From Streptomyces griseocarneus (GTDB taxonomy: Bacteria > Actinomycetota > Actinomycetes > Streptomycetales > Streptomycetaceae), in contig PENC01000004.1 in NCBI GenBank assembly GCA_003674045.1, forward strand, positions 124,001 through 188,000: a stretch of DNA of 64,000 bases. Reading direction: 5' to 3'. This document shows, piece by piece, positions 25,990 through 35,600 of the stretch; the first letter of the stretch is position 1, and each line of letters begins with the position of its first letter. Made by a program: the position numbers and the translations under genes. The notes beneath the pieces were generated by a model, which made no database searches, was not told the DNA's origin, and saw nothing but the letters and a program-made list of their open reading frames with translations.

Positions 25990-26567
25990 CCGGGCGCGCC
26001 CCACACAGGGAACCACCGGGCCAGGTCCTCCTCGATCCGCAGGTCGTCACCGAGGAGCGCCCGCATCTGGAGTTCCAGCCCGTTGTCCCGCTTGTCCGTC
26101 CCGTCGGCCACCGGCGCGAAGGGATAGAAGGTGCCGCGCTTGTAGAGGTAGACGAGGGCCAGCGAGCGGTGGCCCTCGTCCCGGAAGCCCAGCAGGGAGC
26201 AGAGCAGCTGGGGCCCGAAACCACCGTCCTGGAGCAGCGTGTTGACCGCGTGCAGGTCGTTGACCAGCGCGGCCACGTCATCGGCGGGCCGCCGCACGAG
26301 CAGCCAGGTGTAGCCGTAGCCGTCCTGGCTGAACTCCACGGGCGCCGCGCCCGTCCCCGTGCCCGCGTCCAGCAGTTCCCGCACGTCCTCCTGGAGCCGG
26401 ATGAAGGCCCCTCCCTCCACGCTCGCGAAGCACACCGAGCCCAGCCCGGTCGGGGTGAACCCGGCACCTGCCTGGAGCGTGACGGCGGCGGACGGCAGTC
26501 CGAAGAGCTGGTCGAGGTCAGGACGGACCGGCTTGCTGCGGCCCAGGATGACGTCCAGGAATCCCAC
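25980..26567 (-). CDS. pspAB: PspA-associated protein PspAB
   Basis: A 195-residue soluble protein matching the actinobacterial PspAB family by its N-terminus GFLDVILGRSKPVRPDLDQLF and by its place beside htpX. Members of this family are linked to the PspA membrane-stress system, but their biochemical role is not established. I take GTG 26567 as start because GAGGAG lies 7-8 bases upstream and the family begins MGFLD; a start at 26588 would add seven residues. pspA and the partner PspAA are not in this window. The htpX gene lies 73 bases upstream on the same strand. Confidence 0.78.
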   Translation of the reverse strand: MGFLDVILGRSKPVRPDLDQLFGLPSAAVTLQAGAGFTPTGLGSVCFASVEGGAFIRLQEDVRELLDAGTGTGAAPVEFSQDGYGYTWLLVRRPADDVAALVNDLHAVNTLLQDGGFGPQLLCSLLGFRDEGHRSLALVYLYKRGTFYPFAPVADGTDKRDNGLELQMRALLGDDLRIEEDLARWFPVWGAPGLK

Positions 26568-26640
26568 GGGCGGTGCTCCTCTCCTCAAGGTCTCGGCAGG
26601 GCTTCGGAGCTTCGGGAAACGTCCGGAGCGGGCGCAGCGG

Positions 26641-27543
26641 TCAGGCCCGCCCGAGCTGGGTCGAGATCCGGGCGAGCTGGTCCAGCCGCTGCTCCAGCGT
26701 CGGGTGCGAGGACAGCAGCCTGCTCAGGCTGTCCTTGGAGAAGGCGGGCGCGAAGTAGAAGGCGTTGAACGGCTCTGCCTGCCGCAGGTCGCGCGTGGGG
26801 ATCCGGGCGATCTCGCCGGTGACCTTGGTGAGCGCCGAGGCCAGGGCGGAGGGCCTGCCCGTCAGCAGCGCGCCCGCGCGGTCGGCGGACAGCTCGCGGT
26901 AGCGGGACAGCAGCCGCGTGAGCAGGAAGCTGATGACGTAGACGACGGCGCTGACCAGCGGGATGACCAGCATGAGGATGGCGGTGTTCTGGTCGCGGCC
27001 GCCCGCGCGGCGGAAGCCGCCCCACAGCCCGATGCGGGTGATGATCCCGGCCAGCACGCCCAGGAACGACGCGATGGTCATCACCGCCACGTCGCGGTGC
27101 GCCACATGGGAGAGCTCGTGGGCGAGCACGCCCTCCAGCTCCTCCGGTTCCAGTCTGCGCAGCAGCCCGGTCGTGGCACACACCAGGGAGTTCTTCTGGT
27201 TGCGCCCGGTGGCGAAGGCGTTGGGCACGTCGCTGTCGGCGATGGCCACCCGTGGCTTGGGCATGTCCGCGAGCGCGCAGAGCCGGTCGACGGCTCCGTG
27301 CAGCTCGGGCGCCTGTTCCGGGGTGACCTCGCGGGCGCCCATGCTGAAGGCGGCGATCCGGTCGCTGAACCAGAACTGCGCCACGAACAGGCCGCCCGCG
27401 AGGAGCAGGATGATCGGCCAGGCCCCGCGCAGCAGCGCCACCAGCACGCCCACGAAGACCACGTAGAGCAGCCCGATGAGGAACATCGTGCTCACCATGC
27501 GGGTGGTCAGCCCCCGGTCGGGAGCGAATCGGGTCTGTGGCAT
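26641..27543 (-). CDS. htpX: HtpX-type membrane zinc metalloprotease (M48)
   Basis: A 300-residue integral membrane protease for quality control of membrane proteins. Two N-terminal helices (about 15-65) are followed by the cytosolic active site HELSHVAHRD (HExxH, about 137-146), two more helices (about 150-205) and the third zinc ligand Glu in YRELSADRAG. Length and order match HtpX. GGAGG precedes ATG 27543. It lies upstream of pspAB on the same strand, and both point to envelope stress. The upstream 116 bases hold its promoter region with an AT-rich stretch around 27630-27648. Confidence 0.93.
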   Translation of the reverse strand: MPQTRFAPDRGLTTRMVSTMFLIGLLYVVFVGVLVALLRGAWPIILLLAGGLFVAQFWFSDRIAAFSMGAREVTPEQAPELHGAVDRLCALADMPKPRVAIADSDVPNAFATGRNQKNSLVCATTGLLRRLEPEELEGVLAHELSHVAHRDVAVMTIASFLGVLAGIITRIGLWGGFRRAGGRDQNTAILMLVIPLVSAVVYVISFLLTRLLSRYRELSADRAGALLTGRPSALASALTKVTGEIARIPTRDLRQAEPFNAFYFAPAFSKDSLSRLLSSHPTLEQRLDQLARISTQLGRA

Positions 27544-27659
27544 GGGGTACCTCCAAGGCTCCGCGCGCAGACGCGCCCCCAGTAGTGCCTCTGACCCGAT
27601 TCTCCCTCCTGACCGGTTGTGCGCGGGGTAAAGAAAACGCGATAACCGCATCCGGCGCC

Positions 27660-28559
27660 TCAGGCGAGCTGGGCGAGCCCCTCCGTCGCGATCTTCTCGA
27701 AGATCACGGGGTCGGCCGCGAAGACCGAGTCGGCTATCGGCCAGTGGATCACGATCTCGTCGATGCCCAGCTCGGCGTGGCGGCCGGCGAAGTCGACGAA
27801 GGCGTCGAAGGAGGCCAGGGGCCGGTCCGGGGTGAAGCCCGTGAGCATGATCTTGTCGAGCTCCGCCGGGTCGCGGTCGATCGCCTCGCAGGCTGCCCCG
27901 AGCCGCTCGATCTGCCCGGCGACGGCCGCGCGGGACTCCTCCGGCGTGCCCGTCTCGAACAGCTTCGGATCACCCGTGGTCACCCACGCCTGCCCGTGGC
28001 GGGCGGCGAGCCTGAGGCCGCGCGGGCCCGTGGCGGCCACCGCGAAGGGCAGCCGGGGGCGCTGCACGCAGCCGGGGATGTTCCGGACCTCGGACGCCGA
28101 GTAGTGCTCGCCGTCGTGCGAGACGACGTCGTGGGTGAGCAGCCGGTCCAGCAGCGGCACGAACTCGGCGAAGCGGTCGGCGCGCTCGCGCGGGGTCCAC
28201 GGCTCCTGGCCGTCCTTGAGCAGCGCGGTGGCGTCGAAGCCATTGCCCCCGGCGCCGATGCCGAGCGTGAAGCGCCCGCCCGAGATGTCGTCGAGGGAGA
28301 TGAGCTCCTTGGCCAGTGTCACCGGGTGCCGGAAATTGGGCGAGGTCACCAGCGTGCCGAGGCGCATCCGGGACGTCGCGGTCGCGGCGGCCGTCAGCGT
28401 CGGCACGGCGCCGAACCACGGGCCGTCCCGGAAGGTGCGCCAGGAGAGGTGGTCGTAGGTGTACGCGGCGTGGAAACCGAGCTCCTCGGCTCGCTGCCAC
28501 GCCTCACGGCCGCCCTCGGACCAGCGGCGCTCGGGAAGGATCACGGTGCTCAGTCGCAT
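27660..28559 (-). CDS. LLM-class F420-dependent oxidoreductase
   Basis: A 299-residue TIM-barrel flavin/F420 enzyme. The N-terminus MRLSTVILPERRW and barrel motifs YTYDHLSWR, RMRLGTLVTSPNFRHP and GGRFTLGIGAGGN are characteristic of LLM proteins, which use F420 in actinobacteria. The substrate is unknown. ATG 28559 lies 7 bases after a TAGGCT box, so the transcript is probably leaderless; the upstream frame extension crosses this promoter. It is divergent from the HAD gene at 28710. Confidence 0.88.
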   Translation of the reverse strand: MRLSTVILPERRWSEGGREAWQRAEELGFHAAYTYDHLSWRTFRDGPWFGAVPTLTAAATATSRMRLGTLVTSPNFRHPVTLAKELISLDDISGGRFTLGIGAGGNGFDATALLKDGQEPWTPRERADRFAEFVPLLDRLLTHDVVSHDGEHYSASEVRNIPGCVQRPRLPFAVAATGPRGLRLAARHGQAWVTTGDPKLFETGTPEESRAAVAGQIERLGAACEAIDRDPAELDKIMLTGFTPDRPLASFDAFVDFAGRHAELGIDEIVIHWPIADSVFAADPVIFEKIATEGLAQLA

Positions 28560-28566
28560 GGGTCCG

Positions 28567-28572
28567 AGCCTA
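28567..28572 (-). promoter_or_regulatory. -10 box of a leaderless LLM oxidoreductase transcript
   Basis: TAGGCT on the minus strand ends 7 bases before ATG 28559, and no ribosome-binding sequence lies between them. Confidence 0.5.
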
Positions 28573-28709
28573 CGGGTCGGGTATGACAGGAGCCCATGCC
28601 CTTGGTACGTGATCCTGCCCGCCCCGCGGCCGCCCACCCGCGCCGAACTGCCCGGATGGGCTGACGTACGTCTGTGCGACTCCTGTGGTGCGTGCACGAG
28701 AATGGACCC

Positions 28710-29585
28710 GTGACTTCAGCTATCGAGCAGCCCGGGACCCCGGCGGTCCCCCGCCCAGCCGTCTTCCCCCGGCTGATCGCCACCGACCTCGACGGGACCC
28801 TCCTGCACGACGACAAGACGGTCACCGAGCGGACCGTCGCGGCACTGGCCGCGGCCGAGGCCGCGGGCATCGAGGTCTTCTTCGTCACCGGGCGGCCCGC
28901 TCGCTGGATGGACGTGGTCCGCGACCACGTGCACGGCCACGGCCTGGCGATCTGCGCCAACGGCGCGGCCGTCGTCGATCTGCACGACGGTTCCCGGTTC
29001 GTCGACGTCCGTCCCCTGGAGCGCGCGGACGCCCTCGCCATCGTGCACGCGGTGCGCGCGGCCGCCCCCGGCTCGTCGTTCGCCGTGGAGCACACCGAGG
29101 GCATCCACTACGAGTCTTCGTACCCGCCCTTCTTCCTCGACCCGGCCGCGGTCACCGCCCCCGCGGAGGAACTGCTCGCCGAGGACTCCGGCCACACCGA
29201 CCCCATCCTCAAGCTGCTCGCCCACCACCCCGACCTCGGCCCCGACGCGTTCCTGGCCCTGGCCAGGGAGGCGGGCGGCGCGTACGGCGAGTTCACCCGT
29301 TCCAGCCCGACGGCCCTGCTGGAGATCAGCGGCCTCGGGGTCAGCAAGGCCAGCACGCTCGCCCGGTGCTGCGCCGAGCGCGGTATCGCCCCCGAGGAAG
29401 TCATCGCGTTCGGCGACATGCCGAACGACCTGGAGATGCTCGGCTGGGCGGGCACGGCGTACGCAATGGCCAACGCTCATCCGGAGGTGCTGGCGGCCAC
29501 CGCGCGGCACACCGCCGCCAATACGGAGGACGGCGTCGCCGTGGTGATCGAACAGCTCCTGCGCGACCGGCCGGCACAGGCGTAG
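28710..29585 (+). CDS. Cof-type HAD-superfamily phosphatase (second copy)
   Basis: A 291-residue HAD-IIB phosphatase related to the one at 12.5 kb: both carry [11 protein letters not shown] and GDMPND. Motif II is in FFVTGRPARW, the motif III Lys in GVSKASTLA and motif IV is GDMPNDLEMLGW. The C2 cap spans about 105-210. It has a longer N-terminus than its paralogue (about 20 extra residues). GTG 28710 is taken as start; an upstream start at 28674 is possible. The substrate is unknown. It converges with the M23 gene, 75 bases away, with no clear terminator between. Confidence 0.88.
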   Translation: MTSAIEQPGTPAVPRPAVFPRLIATDLDGTLLHDDKTVTERTVAALAAAEAAGIEVFFVTGRPARWMDVVRDHVHGHGLAICANGAAVVDLHDGSRFVDVRPLERADALAIVHAVRAAAPGSSFAVEHTEGIHYESSYPPFFLDPAAVTAPAEELLAEDSGHTDPILKLLAHHPDLGPDAFLALAREAGGAYGEFTRSSPTALLEISGLGVSKASTLARCCAERGIAPEEVIAFGDMPNDLEMLGWAGTAYAMANAHPEVLAATARHTAANTEDGVAVVIEQLLRDRPAQA

Positions 29586-29660
29586 CGGCTGCCCGGCAGA
29601 GGCGCGGCCCCGCGGCTGTCCGCTGCCGTTCCGAGCCGTCGGGGGCCGTACCGGCGTCGT

Positions 29661-30791
29661 CTACAGCCGTACGCCCCTCGCGTTCAGCCACTCGACGGGG
29701 TCCACCGCCGAGCCGTACTCGGGGGTGGTGCGGATCTCGAAGTGGAGGTGCGGCCCTGTGGAGTTCCCCGTGGTGCCCGACAGGCCGACCATCCGGCCGC
29801 CGCGCACGTGCTGTCCCGGGGAAGCGAGCTGCGCCGACAGGTGCGCGTACTGCGAGTACCAGCCGCCCTCGTGCTGGATCACCATGCTGATGCCGTAGGC
29901 GCCGCCGCACCCGGCGGAGACCACCGTCCCGTCCCCGACCGCGCGTACCGGCGTGCCGACGGGGACGGCGAAGTCCTGCCCGGTGTGTCCGTTGGCCCAG
30001 TTGGCCCCTGTGCCGCCGAAACCCGCGGACAGTTCGTACGACTCGACGGGGCGGGTCCACTCCTGGTGTTCCTCCGCCGCCCGTTCGCCCCCTGTCCCGT
30101 CGGTCCCGTCGATGTCCGGGGGTTCGCAGTGGCCGTTCCCGACGGCCTCCTGGGAGAGCGCGTTCAGCCGGTCACGGGCGGCCGCGAGATGTGCCGTGAC
30201 GGAGTGCTGCGCGTCCTTGAGCCGGGCACGGTCCTTCTCCAGTTCGGAGCGCGCGGCCACCAGTTCCCGTTCCTCGGCGTCCAGCCTGCGGCCGTTGCGG
30301 ACGTCCTCGTCCAGCAGGCGCCCCAGGGTGGCCCGGCGCTGCTCGGCGGGCGTCTGCATCTCCAGCAGCTCGATCGGGTCCTCGACGTCCCCCGTGCCCT
30401 CGCCGACGGTGAAGCCACCGGTGCGGTACTGCGCGCGGGCGGCGGCCCCCGCGTCGTCGCGCAGCGCCGCCGAGACCACCTTCCGGCTGTGCTGCCTCCT
30501 GGCTATCTCGTCCACCAGGGCCTTCTGCTCGCGGGCCGCCCGCAGCGCCTGCTCGTACCGCTCCTTCGTCCGCCCCGCCTCCTCCGTCAGCCGCAGCACG
30601 TCGGAGGTGGCGCGTGCGGCTCTGCCGGGGGCGGCCCTGACAGCGGCCGACAGGCCGGACCCGAACGGCGGGCAGAGCACCGCGCAGAACGCGCACAGGA
30701 CGCACAGCACGCACTCGACGACTCCGCGCCGTCCGCGCGGTATCCGGAACGGGCGGCGCACTGTCCGGTACGGACGGTACTGATGTCCCAT
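29661..30791 (-). CDS. M23-family (LytM) peptidase with coiled coil
   Basis: A 376-residue putative cell-wall endopeptidase. A long Arg-rich N-terminus precedes one hydrophobic segment (about 26-48, several Cys) that can act as signal or anchor. A helical coiled-coil region follows (about 65-205, rich in Glu, Arg and Ala), as in EnvC/NlpD-like activators. The C-terminal LytM domain (about 270-370) has zinc-site residues in NGHTGQDF and HLHFEIR; with both His motifs present it looks catalytically active. Start is uncertain: ATG 30791 is used, GTG 30815 is possible, and neither has a good ribosome site. Confidence 0.85.
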   Translation of the reverse strand: MGHQYRPYRTVRRPFRIPRGRRGVVECVLCVLCAFCAVLCPPFGSGLSAAVRAAPGRAARATSDVLRLTEEAGRTKERYEQALRAAREQKALVDEIARRQHSRKVVSAALRDDAGAAARAQYRTGGFTVGEGTGDVEDPIELLEMQTPAEQRRATLGRLLDEDVRNGRRLDAEERELVAARSELEKDRARLKDAQHSVTAHLAAARDRLNALSQEAVGNGHCEPPDIDGTDGTGGERAAEEHQEWTRPVESYELSAGFGGTGANWANGHTGQDFAVPVGTPVRAVGDGTVVSAGCGGAYGISMVIQHEGGWYSQYAHLSAQLASPGQHVRGGRMVGLSGTTGNSTGPHLHFEIRTTPEYGSAVDPVEWLNARGVRL

Positions 30792-30918
30792 GGAGGCGAT
30801 CGTGTCGCGCGCCACGACCGGCCGCGCCCGCTGAGGTCCGTTCGGAGGACGGCCCCGCGGCTACCGGGTGACGTACCGGCGCTCCCCACAGGGGGCTGTC
30901 TCAGGGCCACGAGAGGCT

Positions 30919-32646
30919 CTACAGAGGCGCTTCCCACACCACCCGCGTGCCGCTCCCGTCCTTGCCCGGCCCCGGCCCGTACGAGCTGGAGCCGCCCAGC
31001 GACTCGGCCCGCTTGGCGAGGTTCCGCAGCCCGCTGCGCCGGCCGCCCTCGGGGATGCCGACGCCGTCGTCGGTGACCGTGAGCCGCACGGCGGTCCTGC
31101 CGTCGGGCAGTTCGGCCGTGGCGTCGACGACGACCTCGATGCGGGACGCCTGCGCGTGCCGGAAGGCGTTGGACAGCGCCTCGCGCAGGGCGGCGACGAG
31201 GTTCTTGCCGGTGAGCTCGCCGACCGTCGCGTCGACCGGTCCGACGAAATTCGCGGAGGGCTGGAAGCCGAGCGGTACGGCGGCCGTGCCGAGCTCCCGC
31301 AGCACACGTGTGCGCAGCCCGGCGGGGGCCTCCGCGGGGCTCTGCTGGAGCGCGAAGATGGCTGTACGGATCTCCTGGATCGTGAGGTCGAGCTGGTCGA
31401 CTGCCTGCCCGATCCTCTCCTGCACCTCCGGCACGACGGCGTTGCGCTGAGCGCTCTCCAGCATCAGTCCCGTGGCGAACAGCCGCTGGATGACCAGGTC
31501 GTGCAGGTCCCGGGCGATCCGGTCGCGGTCCTCGTAGACGGCGAGCCGCTCGCGGTCGCGCTGGGCCTCCGCCAGGACCAGCGCGAGCGCGGCCTGCGCG
31601 GCGAACTGCGCGGCCAGCGTGCGCTCCGTGCCGGTGAATTTCCGTGCTCCACGCGCGCGTGGCGTCGCGAGCGTGCCGAGCACCCGGTCCCCGCTCCTGA
31701 GCGGCAGCAGCATGCTCGGGCCGAAGCGGTGGGAGACCCCCGTGATCATGCGCGGGTCGGTGGCCGAGTCGTCCACGAACACCGGCTCGCCCGCGAGGAG
31801 ACGGGAGACCACCGGACTGTGCGGCGGCATCACGGTGCCGAGCAGGCCGGAGGGGTCGTCGGCGGAGACGGCCACCATCTCCAGCCCGCCCTCGCCGTCC
31901 GGCAGCAGCACGATGCCCGCCGCCGAATCCGCGAGCCTGCGGGCCTGTTCGGCCACGACGGACAGCGCGTCCTCCGCGTCACTGGCCGACAGCAGGGCCG
32001 TCGTCACGGCCACCGAACCGTCGATCCAGCGCATCCGCTGGCGGCCCTCGTCGTACACGCGCGCGTTGCCGATCGCGATGCCCGCCTCGGCCGCGAGGAT
32101 CTTCACCATCTGGAGGTCCGCGATGCTGAACTCGCCGCCGCCGCGCTTCTCCGTGAGATAGAGATTGCCGAAGATCTCGCCCTCCACCTGGATCGGGACG
32201 CCCAGGAAGTTGCGCATCGGCGGGTGCCCCGGAGGGAAGCCCGCGGAGCGGGCGTCGGACGCCAGGTCGGCGAGCATCACCGGGGCGGGCTGGTGGATCA
32301 GCGCGCCCAGCAGCCCCTGATGGCCGTCCGGGAGCGCGCCGATGCGCTCGTGCTGCTCCTTCGTCACCCCGTACGTGATGAAGTCCGCCAGCCCCTCGCC
32401 CGTGGAGTCGATGACGCCGAGGGCGGCGTACCGGGCGTCGGCCAGCTCGGCGGCGGTCCTGACGATCCGGTCGAGCGTCGTGTGCAGCTCCGGACCGGTG
32501 CCCACGGACCGCATGGCCTCCAGCAGCTGGGGCACACGCGCGGCCATCTCCGTGGACATGCCCTGGAGGCTCCGCGTGGCCTCCGTGGCGATGGCCAGGG
32601 GGTCCATCACGCGCTGTGGGTCGGAGGGGTTTTCCGAGGCTGCCAT
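30919..32646 (-). CDS. DosS/DevS-like sensor histidine kinase with two GAF domains
   Basis: A 575-residue soluble kinase: GAF-A (about 58-200), GAF-B (about 225-365), a HisKA_3 dimerisation helix with phospho-accepting His in RIARDLHDLVIQRLFATGLM (about 381), and an HATPase domain with DDGVGIPEGG and SGTRVVWEAP. GAF-A contains FPPGHPPMRNFLGVPIQ, matching from memory the region of the heme-ligand His in mycobacterial DosS/DevS, so oxygen, NO or redox sensing is plausible. No response regulator lies nearby. The start is 20 bases after the cydDC stop, so it may be read with the cyd operon, but a TAGGCT box 6 bases before the ATG suggests its own leaderless promoter too. Confidence 0.88.
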   Translation of the reverse strand: MAASENPSDPQRVMDPLAIATEATRSLQGMSTEMAARVPQLLEAMRSVGTGPELHTTLDRIVRTAAELADARYAALGVIDSTGEGLADFITYGVTKEQHERIGALPDGHQGLLGALIHQPAPVMLADLASDARSAGFPPGHPPMRNFLGVPIQVEGEIFGNLYLTEKRGGGEFSIADLQMVKILAAEAGIAIGNARVYDEGRQRMRWIDGSVAVTTALLSASDAEDALSVVAEQARRLADSAAGIVLLPDGEGGLEMVAVSADDPSGLLGTVMPPHSPVVSRLLAGEPVFVDDSATDPRMITGVSHRFGPSMLLPLRSGDRVLGTLATPRARGARKFTGTERTLAAQFAAQAALALVLAEAQRDRERLAVYEDRDRIARDLHDLVIQRLFATGLMLESAQRNAVVPEVQERIGQAVDQLDLTIQEIRTAIFALQQSPAEAPAGLRTRVLRELGTAAVPLGFQPSANFVGPVDATVGELTGKNLVAALREALSNAFRHAQASRIEVVVDATAELPDGRTAVRLTVTDDGVGIPEGGRRSGLRNLAKRAESLGGSSSYGPGPGKDGSGTRVVWEAPL

Positions 32647-32652
32647 ACCTAG

Positions 32653-32658
32653 AGCCTA
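32653..32658 (-). promoter_or_regulatory. -10 box upstream of the GAF histidine kinase
   Basis: TAGGCT on the minus strand ends exactly 6 bases before ATG 32646, inside the 19-base gap after cydDC. It would give a leaderless transcript separate from the cyd operon. Confidence 0.5.
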
Positions 32659-32665
32659 ATAAGCA

Positions 32666-35600
32666 CTATTTGCCATGAAAAGCGACCACGGAAGTCTTCG
32701 GGGCCAGTGCGCCGCACAGCCCGTCCGTCTCGCGCTCCCGTTCCAGCATCCTCAGGAACGGGCCCTCCGTCCGGGCCAGCCGCTCGTACGGGCCCCGCTG
32801 CACCGGCCGGCCGTCCTCCAGGACGATCACCTCGTCGACGTGCTCCAGGCCCGCCAGCCGGTGGGTGATCACCACCGTGGCACGGCCCTCGGTGGCCGCC
32901 AGCAGGTCGGCGGTCAGCGCGTCGGCGGTCGCGAGGTCGAGGTGTTCCGCGGGCTCGTCGAGAACGACGACGGGGAAGTCCGCGAGCAGCGCGCGGGCGA
33001 GGGCGAGCCGCTGCCGCTGCCCGCCGGACATCCGCGCCCCGTGCTCGCCGACCAGCGTGTCCAGCCCCTGCGGCAGGCTGTCGGCCCACTCCAGCAGCCG
33101 CGCGGAGCGCAGGGCGGCCCTCAGCTCCGTCTCGCTCGCCCCCGGACGGGCGAGACGCAGGTTCTCGCGCACCGAGCTGTCGAAGATGTGGGCGTCCTGC
33201 GCGCACAGGCCGACCAGCCTGCGCACCGCGTCGCCCGCCATGGGGGCCGTGTTCCCGCCCGCCAGGGTGTACGTGCCGGACTCGGCGTCCAGGAAGCGCA
33301 GCAGCACCTGCGCGAGCGTCGTCTTGCCCGCCCCGGACTGTCCCACGACGGCGACCCTGCGGCCCGCCACGAGCTCCATGGAGAACTCCTGCAGAGCGGG
33401 CACGGGCTGCCCCGGGTAGCGCGCCGCCAGCCCGTCCAGGCGCAGCGGGAACGGCGTATCGGGCGCCGCTCCGGACCCCTCCCGTACGGGCACGGGGGCG
33501 TCCAGCACCTCGTGCACCCGCTCGGCGGCGCGCCGCACCCGCTGCCGGTACTGCACGGCGAGCGGCAGCCCGGCCACCGCCTCGAACACGGCCAGCGGCA
33601 TGAGCACCACCACGGCGAGCCACAGGCCGCCCAGCCGCCCGTCGTGGACGGCTGCCGTGCCCGCCCAGGCCGCCGAGGCCACCGTGAGGCCGCAGGCGAG
33701 GGCGGAGAGGCCCGTGCCGAGCGCGGTGGCGGCGGAGGTCCGGCGGGCGATCGCGGTGAGTGTGCCGTCCGCGTGCCGCAGCCGCTCCAGCCGGCCGGGC
33801 AGGGCACCCGCGACCGTCAGCTCGGCCGTGCCCGTCAGGACGTCGACGACCTGCGTGGTCAGCGCGCCGCGCGCGGGCGCCGACTGCCGCTCGGCGCGCC
33901 GGGCGAAGGCTCCGGACAGCGCGGGCACGGCCACTCCCGCGACGAGCAGCCCGACGGCGAGCAGCAGGCCCGCCTCCGGCAGCAGCCACGCGGTGAAGGC
34001 GACCGAGGCGACCCCCACGGCGACGGCCGAACCGACGGGCAGCAGCCAGCGCAGGAAGTAGTCCTGCAGGGCGTCGACATCCGCGACGAGCCGGGCGAGC
34101 AGGTCACCGCGGCGGGTCTCCCCGAGTCCGGCGGGCGCGAGCCGCTCCAGGCGCCGGTAGACGGAGACCCGCAGGCCGGCGAGAGCGCGCAGCGCGGCGT
34201 CGTGGGAGACGAGACGCTCGGCGTAGCGGAAGACCGCCCGGCCGATCCCGAACGCGCGGGTCGCGGTGACGGCCACCATCAGGTAGAGCACGGGCGGCTG
34301 TTGCGACGCGCGGGAGATCAGCCAGCCGGAGACGGCCATCAGGCCCACCGCACTGCCGAGCGCCAGCGCGCCGAGCAGCAGCGCGAGGCCGAAACGGGCC
34401 CGGAACGGCCTTCCCATGGCCCGCACCCGGGCGAGCGTCCCGGCGGGGTGTTCCTCGGCCCGCTGTTCTTCGGCTTCCTCGGCCTGCTGCCTTTCGGCCT
34501 GCGGCTCTTCCGGTCGCCTCTCGGCGGGCGCCTGCGTGGTCGCGCCCGAGGAGCCTGGTTGCACGGGCAGGCGCACGGACGATTCCGCACGCTCCTCCTG
34601 TGCCGTGCCGAACTCCTGGTGCAGTACGCCGAGATCGACGACCCGGTCCGCGACGGAGAGCAACGCGGGCCGGTGCACGACGAGCAGGACGGTACGGCCC
34701 TCGGCCAGGCGCCGTACGGCCGCGACCACGGCCGCCTCGGTCTCGCCGTCGAGGTTCGCGGTCGGCTCGTCGAGCAGCAGAACCGGCCGGTCGGCCAGGA
34801 ACGCCCGGGCCAGCGCGACGCGTTGGCGCTGACCGGCCGAGAGTCCGGCGCCGTCCTCGCCGATGCGGGTGTCAGTGCCCTGGTGCAGCATGGAGACGAA
34901 GCCGAGCGCACCGGCCGCGTCGAGTGCTTCCCGCACCTGCGCGTCGGTGGCGTCGGGCCGCGCCAGACGGACGTTCTCGGCGATGGTCCCGGCGAAGAGA
35001 CGGGGTCGTTGCGGGACCCAGGCCACCTGGTCCCGCCAGCTTTCGGGGGAGAGCGATGAGAGATCCGTACCGCCTACGAGCACCCGCCCGCCCGCGGGCC
35101 GCGCGAAGCCGAGCAGCGCGTTCAGCAGCGTGGACTTCCCGGCCCCGCTCGGACCCACGAGCGCGACCGTCTCCCCCGGCCGCACCTCGAACGACGTCTC
35201 GGGCAGGGAGGATTCGGCACGGCCCGCGTGGCGCACCACCAGCCGGTCGACCGTCAGGGTGGCGGTCCGGGCGTCGGGCGCGGGGAGGGTGCCCGCGGGG
35301 GCGGGCTCGGTCTCCAGTACCGCGAAGACCTCGTCGGCCGCGGCCAGGCCCTCCGCCGCCGCGTGGTACTGCGCGCCGACCTGTCGCAGCGGCAGATACG
35401 CCTCGGGCGCCAGGACGAGCACCATCAGCCCTGTCCACAGGTCGAGTTCGCCGTGGACGAGCCGCATGCCGATGCCCACCGCCACGAGCGCGACGGAGAT
35501 CGTGGCCAGCAGTTCCAGCGCGAAGGAGGAGAGGAAGGCGATCCGCAGCGTCCGCAGCGTGGCCCGCCGGTAGTCGGAGGTGATCGCGCGGATCGACCGG

